A stretch of 64,000 nucleotides of DNA from Bin87 sp965219925. GTDB taxonomy: Bacteria; Chloroflexota; Dehalococcoidia; Lucifugimonadales; UBA3495. Position numbers and translations under genes: made by a program. Shown here piece after piece: positions 59,547 through 64,000 of the stretch; positions within the stretch are counted from its first letter, which is position 1, and each line of letters starts with the position of its first letter. Location of the stretch: positions 3,658,001 to 3,722,000 of the forward strand of contig OZ244795.1 of the NCBI GenBank assembly GCA_965219925.1. Reading direction: 5' to 3'. The notes under the pieces are model-generated. The model was not told the origin of the DNA and made no database searches. It worked only from the letters and a program-made list of their open reading frames with translations.

Positions 59547-60751
59547 GTACCGCGTCCAGTTGTTTTTGACAAATATAAGAATTGATATAATGGAGGCGTT
59601 CTTTGATTGTGAGGAGGTGAGGGGAATGCCGGCTAAGCTATATCGAGTGAACTTGACCGAAGCTGAACGAGAGCATTTGTTGGGTATCACCCGGCGCGGC
59701 AAGTCCTCGGGGCGTAAAGTGAAGCGGTCTTTGATTTTGTGTAAAGCCGATGAAGGCCTTACCGATCAACAGGTGGCGGAAGCCCTGATGGTCGGCCCCT
59801 CCACGGTCGGCCGGGTGCGGCAGCGCTTCGTAGAAGGCGGGTTGGAGCGCGCCCTCAATGACCTGCCGCGGCCGGGGCAACGGCGCAAACTTGATGGAAA
59901 GCAGGAAGCCCACCTGGTGGCCGTGGCCTGCAGCGCGGCCCCGGAAGGGCACACCCGCTGGACGTTGCGATTGCTGGCCGACCAAGCGGTGAAGCTGGAG
60001 TTGACCGGCTCCATCTCCCGGGAGACGGTCAGGCAGGTGCTGAAAAAAACGAACTCAAGCCCTGGCGGAAAAAGGAGTGGTGCATCCCCAAGGTGAGCGC
60101 CGAGTTCGTAGCCTGCATGGAGGACGTGCTGGACCTCTACTCGGAACCCTATGACTCCAAGCGGCCCGTAGTCTGTTTCGACGAGACCTCCAAGCAGTTG
60201 GTGGCCGAGAAGCAGTCTCCCATCCCGGCCAAGGCGGGACGGCGGGAGCGGTTTGATTACGAGTACCAGCGCAACGGGACCCGGAACTTGTTCATGACTT
60301 GTGAGCCATTGGCGGGCTGGCGGCACGTGGCAGTGACGGAGCGTCGCACCATGGAAGACTTCGCCCATCAGATGCGCTGGCTGGCGGATGCCGCTTACCC
60401 CGAAGCGGAGAAGGTCCGGGTGGTGCTGGACAACCTGAACACCCATAAACCCGCCTCCTTGTACGAGACCTTCGAGCCAAAGGAGGCTAGACGGGTGATC
60501 CAACGGCTGGAGTTTCACTATACTCCCAAGCACGGAAGTTGGCTCAACATGGCAGAGATTGAGTTCAGCGTCTTCAGCAACCAATGTTTGAATCGCCGCA
60601 TTGAAGATGAGGAGACCCTCAAACGTGAGATTGCCGCCTTGGAGACCGAACGGAATCAGGCTGCGGCAACCATCGACTGGAGATTCTCCACCACCGATGC
60701 CCGGCATAAGCTTCGCCGTATCTATCCTTCGGTTTCACACTGACGCGGTAC
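59547..60751 (+). mobile_element. IS630-family insertion, complete copy
   Basis: 1205 bp with inverted ends GTACCGCGTCCAGT / ACTGACGCGGTAC, flanked by TA as expected for IS630. It inserted into the CTAG that borders IS5 copy 2, so the two elements are adjacent. The target lies inside darT. Confidence 0.9.
59626..60743 (+). CDS. IS630 transposase, two frames joined by -1 frameshift
   Basis: OrfA (ATG 59626, GAGGAGGTGAGGGGA upstream) holds the helix-turn-helix region and ends in another frame at 60096. OrfB continues to 60743 with CFDETSKQL (first Asp), VRVVLDNLNTH (second Asp) and HGSWLNMAEIEFSVF (Glu). The frames meet at seven A bases (60043-60049), where VLKKTNSS switches to LKKNELKPW. That is a -1 shift on A AAA AAA, a known IS630 arrangement. 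Both catalytic and DNA-binding regions look intact. Confidence 0.88.
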
Positions 60752-60941
60752 TAGTACCTGGATGGCAAGGCACTTGCCAAGTTAGTCGCCGTTCTTTGAT
60801 GTTATCCATTCCGATTGAGGTACCTGCATTCCGATGGTTCGTCATTACTCCGTCGCAGAACAGGCCTTTATTATGGATGATTGGAGATAGCCGGTCCCCG
60901 TGAACAATGTGGTAAATCTTCGGGCTTGCTGGTACTGGCAT

Positions 60942-61264
60942 TGCTGTGGTCCTTACCGACACTGATTTGACACCGCACTTTGCAGCGGCGAACGCCTGCG
61001 GCATCCATTTTTCTAATGTACCTTTCACGGATGTGACGGATATTCCTTGCTGTCATGCACCCGTAACTGTTCAGGGTTAGTGGGATCTGCGGGCTATTCG
61101 GCCTCTTGTGTAGGGGCAACCAAGTACGGAATTTCCACTGCAAACCGCTTTCGTCCCCTCAAACGTGAACTGCTACATGCACCCCATCAAACTTTGTAAC
61201 CCTGTGCTAAACTGTGCTCAACTCATCACCATACCGGTTTGAACCGACACGGAGACGCTTCGCT
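60942..61264. other. Gene-free region with 112-bp repeat copy 3
   Basis: This is the darT upstream region and the 5' region of the DUF1501 gene, which diverge. Apart from the repeat copy at 61064-61175, I see nothing identifiable. Confidence 0.45.
61064..61175. repeat. 112-bp repeat, copy 3
   Basis: The same 112-bp length and orientation as copies 1 and 2. The left end is TAACTGTTCA; the right end is imperfect (TGAACTGCTA). The core has GGGCTATTCGGCCTCTTGTG and GGGCAACCAAGTACGGAATT. Confidence 0.85.
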
Positions 61265-62392
61265 ATGACCAGCACCAACAAAGACCCGATTCTCGTCGTA
61301 GTCCAGCTTACCGGGGGCAACGATTATCTCAACACGGTTATTCCCTACACGGACGGGCGGTATCACGATAGCCGGCCCACCGTGGGGATACCGGCGGATG
61401 AAGTATTGGCCATCGACGGCCGGCTGGGTTTGAATCCGGCCCTGGCCGAGATCAAGAGCCTGTACGACGCTGGCAAGGTGGCCATCATAAACGGCGTTGG
61501 GTATCCCACGCCGAACCGGAGCCACTTCCGCAGCATGGATATCTGGCACACTTGCGAACCGGAAAAGGTGGGAACCGAGGGATGGCTGGGTCGCGTGATC
61601 CGTGACCTGGACCCAAACTCGACAAACGTGCTGACCGGGGTGAACTTCGGGCGGGGTCTGCCGCGGGCGATGGCGCTGACGGGCGTACCCGTGGCGTCGG
61701 TTGCCGTTCTGGAGACCTACGGCGTGCTTACGGGTATCACGGGCGAGCCGGAGCGGTCGCAGGCGCTGGATATTTTCTCACGCATGTATTCTCCAACGGT
61801 GGGATTGGGCGCCACAATGGACTATCTGGGTCAAACCGGGCTGGACGCGCTGAAGGGCGCCGACATCCTGAAGGCGGCTCCCGATATGTACACCTCCAGC
61901 ATCGAGTACGCAGATTCGTCGATAGCCAGGAACCTGCAGGGTATCGCCAAAGTGTTGACGGCAAACCTGGGCACCCGGGTGTTCTACACCCAGCAGGGGG
62001 GATACGATACCCACGCCAGCGAGGCAACCGTGCATCCCAGGCTGTTGACCGATTTCAGCAGTGCGGTGAGTGATTTCTACGCGGACCTGCGGGAGCACGA
62101 CGTTGCCGAAAACGTGGTGGTATTGGCGTTTACCGAATTTGGCCGGCGGGTGAAGGACAACGGGAGCGGCACTGACCACGGCAGCGGCGGAGTGGCCTTT
62201 GCCATCGGCGACCCGGTGCGCGGCGGAATGTACGGCGAGTATCCCTCCCTGGCGGACAACGACCTGGTGGAGGGCGACCTGGCCTTCAACACGGACTTCC
62301 GCGGCGTGTACGGCAGGCTGGTGGAACAGTGGCTGGGGCTGGACGCCAACCCGGTGGTGGGCGGAAACTTCGAGAAGCCGGAGTTCGTGTAG
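61265..62392 (+). CDS. DUF1501 domain-containing protein
   Basis: A 375-residue protein from ATG 61265. It shows the DUF1501 pattern of the alkaline-phosphatase-like superfamily: ILVVVQLTGGNDYLNTVIPY, PNRSHFRSMDIWHT, QGGYDTHASEATVHPRLL, VVVLAFTEFGRRVKDNGSGTDHGSGGVAFAIG and FRGVYGRLVEQWLG. Members are often exported by Tat and paired with DUF1800 proteins. I see neither a twin-arginine leader nor DUF1800 here. Function is unsettled. Confidence 0.9.
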   Translation: MTSTNKDPILVVVQLTGGNDYLNTVIPYTDGRYHDSRPTVGIPADEVLAIDGRLGLNPALAEIKSLYDAGKVAIINGVGYPTPNRSHFRSMDIWHTCEPEKVGTEGWLGRVIRDLDPNSTNVLTGVNFGRGLPRAMALTGVPVASVAVLETYGVLTGITGEPERSQALDIFSRMYSPTVGLGATMDYLGQTGLDALKGADILKAAPDMYTSSIEYADSSIARNLQGIAKVLTANLGTRVFYTQQGGYDTHASEATVHPRLLTDFSSAVSDFYADLREHDVAENVVVLAFTEFGRRVKDNGSGTDHGSGGVAFAIGDPVRGGMYGEYPSLADNDLVEGDLAFNTDFRGVYGRLVEQWLGLDANPVVGGNFEKPEFV

Positions 62393-62401
62393 GAAAAAGG
62401 T

Positions 62402-62824
62402 ATGACAATACCAAGCCAGCAGACAGCAGAACAATGGATCATCTTGCCGGGAAGTACTATCGGGGACGACGTGGGCATTTTTAGCGTCGGTTTCACCATC
62501 CGCCACAAGAACGGGACGCAACTCCACGCGCTGAACGGTGTGGTTGACACCGGCTCCTCCTTCGTCATCATTCCGGAGCATATCCTGGACGAGATGGGCG
62601 TAGATCGGGACGAGCAGGCGCTTTTCAGACTTGCCGACGGCTCCGTTCGGGAAATGTTCCTCGGCGAGACGCTCCTGGATTTGCAGGACAGGACTAAAAC
62701 TGTCCAGGTAGTCTTTGGCCCCGACCCTCGCAAGGTATTGCTGGGAGCAATGGCCCTGGAAGCCTTCGGATTGGCCGCCGATGCCAAAAACCACCGCCTC
62801 ATTCCCGCCGAACTTATGCTGTAG
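62402..62824 (+). CDS. Retropepsin-like aspartic protease (clan AA)
   Basis: A 140-residue single-domain protein with LNGVVDTGSSFVIIPEHILDEMGV, a clear DTGS motif near residue 49. A closing VLLGAMALEAFGLAADAKNHRLIP matches the clan AA C-terminal strand pattern. It begins 9 bases after the DUF1501 stop. It is the partner of the SWIM-fused paralogue that follows by 10 bases. Confidence 0.8.
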   Translation: MTIPSQQTAEQWIILPGSTIGDDVGIFSVGFTIRHKNGTQLHALNGVVDTGSSFVIIPEHILDEMGVDRDEQALFRLADGSVREMFLGETLLDLQDRTKTVQVVFGPDPRKVLLGAMALEAFGLAADAKNHRLIPAELML

Positions 62825-62834
62825 AGGTGGCGCT

Positions 62835-63680
62835 GTGGCCGCAACGCTGCAATTTACCGATGCCGACATCCGGGCCAAAGCGACGGAGAAATCCTACGAC
62901 CGTGGGGTGGATTACCACGATTCGGGCATGGTCGAGCGAGCCACTCTGCGCGGCAGTCAGTTGTTTGCCGAGGTGCAGGGCAGCGAATGGGACCCTTACC
63001 AAGTCGGCATAACTTTCACCGACGGCGACTTCACCGCATCATGCACCTGCCCCTACGATTGGGAAGGCTATTGCAAGCACATCGTGGCAACCCTGCTCAC
63101 CATCGTCCACGACGATGGCTCCGGCTTCGTTGCTACTGCCACTCCCATCGCCGACCTGCTAGAGGCGCTGGACGCAAAAGCTCTGCGCGCGCTAGTTCAC
63201 CGTTTGGTTGACGCCGTCCCGTCGCTGGTGGAGGTTGTTGATGAGTTCTGCGCCGACGGAGTCCCGGATCTGGATCGGGTACGGAACCTTCCTCTCGCCG
63301 GCCATGCCGTCGGTGGGAACGATGAGGCTTGTGCTTTCGGTATCGAGTTCACCATATACAGCGCCGACGGTCAGCAGTCGCACACGTTGACCGGGGTGGT
63401 GGACACCGGCCAGCAATATTCCACCATCCCGTCAACAATCCTTGATGGGTTAGGCATAGCGCGGGAGCACCATTTGCGGTTCCGCAGAGATGACGGCTTC
63501 GTCCGCCAACTCGCTGTTGGCTGGGTGAAAATGGACTTGCAGGACAAAACTTCATCCTGCCCCCTCGTCTTTGGCGACGACCCCACCAAAACCGTTATAG
63601 GTCGTGCTACGCTGACGTATTTTGCTTTTGCCGCCGACCCGGAGCAACAGCGGCTGGCGCCGGGCTTGCTGAGCCTGTAA
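62835..63680 (+). CDS. SWIM zinc finger fused to retropepsin-like domain
   Basis: A 281-residue protein from GTG 62835 (GAGGTGG upstream). The N-terminal region is like SWIM-domain proteins (ADIRAKATEKSYDRGVDYHDSGMV). The zinc motif is ASCTCPYDWEGYCKHIVATLL (CxC...CxH) near residue 68. A helical linker follows. The C-terminal 110 residues are retropepsin-like with LTGVVDTGQQYSTIPSTILDGLG and VIGRATLTYFAFAADPEQQRLAP. I do not know of this domain pairing as an established family. DNA or nucleic-acid binding by SWIM is an inference. Confidence 0.75.
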   Translation: MAATLQFTDADIRAKATEKSYDRGVDYHDSGMVERATLRGSQLFAEVQGSEWDPYQVGITFTDGDFTASCTCPYDWEGYCKHIVATLLTIVHDDGSGFVATATPIADLLEALDAKALRALVHRLVDAVPSLVEVVDEFCADGVPDLDRVRNLPLAGHAVGGNDEACAFGIEFTIYSADGQQSHTLTGVVDTGQQYSTIPSTILDGLGIAREHHLRFRRDDGFVRQLAVGWVKMDLQDKTSSCPLVFGDDPTKTVIGRATLTYFAFAADPEQQRLAPGLLSL

Positions 63681-63726
63681 TTACTACCTCATCCCAAGCT
63701 CTCCAGTACAGGGGGATACACAAAGT

Positions 63727-64000
63727 GACTTCTGCCAACAACGAGATTCGCGTATCTCTGTACGTGGACACACAAAATTTGGGGAGGAATACCAATGAAC
63801 GCCAATCAATAATCACGCAAACTTTGAGAGAGTGGCCTGGTGATTTGGCATCTCCAGATACAATTACCTTGTATGTGGAGGATGACACCAACATTTGGAA
63901 AGGAATATGGCAGAATACTGTGCATGATTTCCGAGAATCGCTCCCAGCGATAGCTAGGAATGCAGTGAGCTTGCCGGAAGCGGTCATCAAACCGGCACAC
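63727..64000 (+). CDS. Unidentified gene, 5' part only
   Basis: A GTG at 63727 (AGGGGG about 9 bases upstream) opens a frame without stops to the window end, 91 codons. It reads SLYVDTQNLGRNTNERQSIITQ, then LYVEDDTNIWKGIWQNTVHDF. The LYVDTQN start is reminiscent of NYN-type nuclease domains, but too little is present to say. Base composition is more AT-rich than its neighbours. Confidence 0.4.

Larger units (their letters stand above)
58267..60941 (-). pseudogene. darT: DarT DNA ADP-ribosyltransferase toxin gene, split by two insertions
   Basis: The 5' part (60754-60941) encodes MPVPASPKIYHIVHGDRLSPIIHNKGLFCDG...IGMDNIKERRL..CHPGT. The 3' part (58267-58730) encodes VGDYVPFYFCSRSIMLYVIHRK...GGQNAVVHLEADLW...AEFLVHGFFPWRLVSRIGV...DWYY. 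Removing both IS elements and one target TA joins CHPGT to S-VGDYVPFYFC in frame, restoring a normal DarT of about 210 residues. The intact enzyme modifies thymidine in single-stranded DNA. As arranged it cannot be made. Confidence 0.92.

Noticed and set aside
59626..60743. IS630 transposase as a pseudogene with a frameshift
   Set aside because: The frames meet exactly at a seven-A slippery run and all catalytic residues remain, so programmed frameshifting is the better reading.

Overview
This is a GC-rich bacterial window, probably from a Chloroflexota lineage close to the marine or sponge-associated SAR202 clade. That is an inference from gene content. The window has three CaiB/BaiF CoA-transferase genes plus a fragment of a fourth, two luciferase-like flavin monooxygenases, an MmgE/PrpD protein, a FAS1/MaoC-type dehydratase, a CtaG-like factor, DUF1501 and Zn-dependent alcohol dehydrogenase genes. 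No rRNA or tRNA was seen. Small housekeeping genes (rpsU, an FmdB-type zinc ribbon, dtd, a UvrD/PcrA helicase) show that it is chromosomal.

Layout. 1-1500: an eroded mobile zone with an IS4/IS701-like fragment, an internally deleted IS630 and a stump of a zeta-toxin-like ATPase. 1511-7202: a reverse catabolic operon (acyl-CoA dehydrogenase, MmgE/PrpD, CaiB/BaiF) facing a ferritin-like gene and a flavin monooxygenase. 7203-9158: an IS110 element that has cut a CoA-transferase gene, then Uma2. 9408-13670: a reverse accessory island with an ankyrin/lipoprotein chimera, a TIR-like (CAP12-type) protein, four retropepsin-like genes (one split by an IS5/IS427 element, one a fusion to DUF2283) and a PBECR-like nuclease. 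13675-19238: a dehydratase, small membrane proteins and two CoA-transferases. 19404-20591: a lone DndB/DGQHR protein. 20592-22174: a gene-poor stretch with repeats. 22175-26697: a PaREP1/HEPN-like gene, a Dabb-fold protein, a YtkA-CtaG pair and an SsuD-like monooxygenase. 26742-35713: a four-gene MacB/FtsX-type ABC exporter operon. 36169-40801: rpsU, fmdB-like, dtd, DinB, a voltage-gated cation channel and an alcohol dehydrogenase, separated by dispersed hairpin repeats. 41791-50005: two tandem copies of a solute-binding protein plus DppB/DppC permease cassette, with a relic of a third. 50714-56721: helicase, an MNT-HEPN toxin-antitoxin pair, a cysteine-dioxygenase-like cupin and a four-domain rhodanese. 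56901-60941: a DarTG system whose toxin gene is split by an IS5/IS427 and an IS630 element. 61265-64000: DUF1501, two more retropepsin-like genes (one fused to a SWIM zinc finger) and the start of a further gene.

The main unexpected features are these: (i) a DarG antitoxin with an extra helix-hairpin-helix tail beside an insertionally split DarT; (ii) retropepsin-like genes grouped with toxin- and defence-type genes, including DUF2283 and SWIM fusions; (iii) three copies of an exactly 112-bp repeat bounded by TAACTGTTCA inverted ends; (iv) two diverged copies of a roughly 360-bp element whose long-range stem is kept by matched changes in both arms; (v) a bacterial channel with a TLEGWTD filter like the Ca2+-selective type; (vi) a 36-codon ORF ending in eleven prolines. 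All functions are read from sequence and family knowledge; no search was run.
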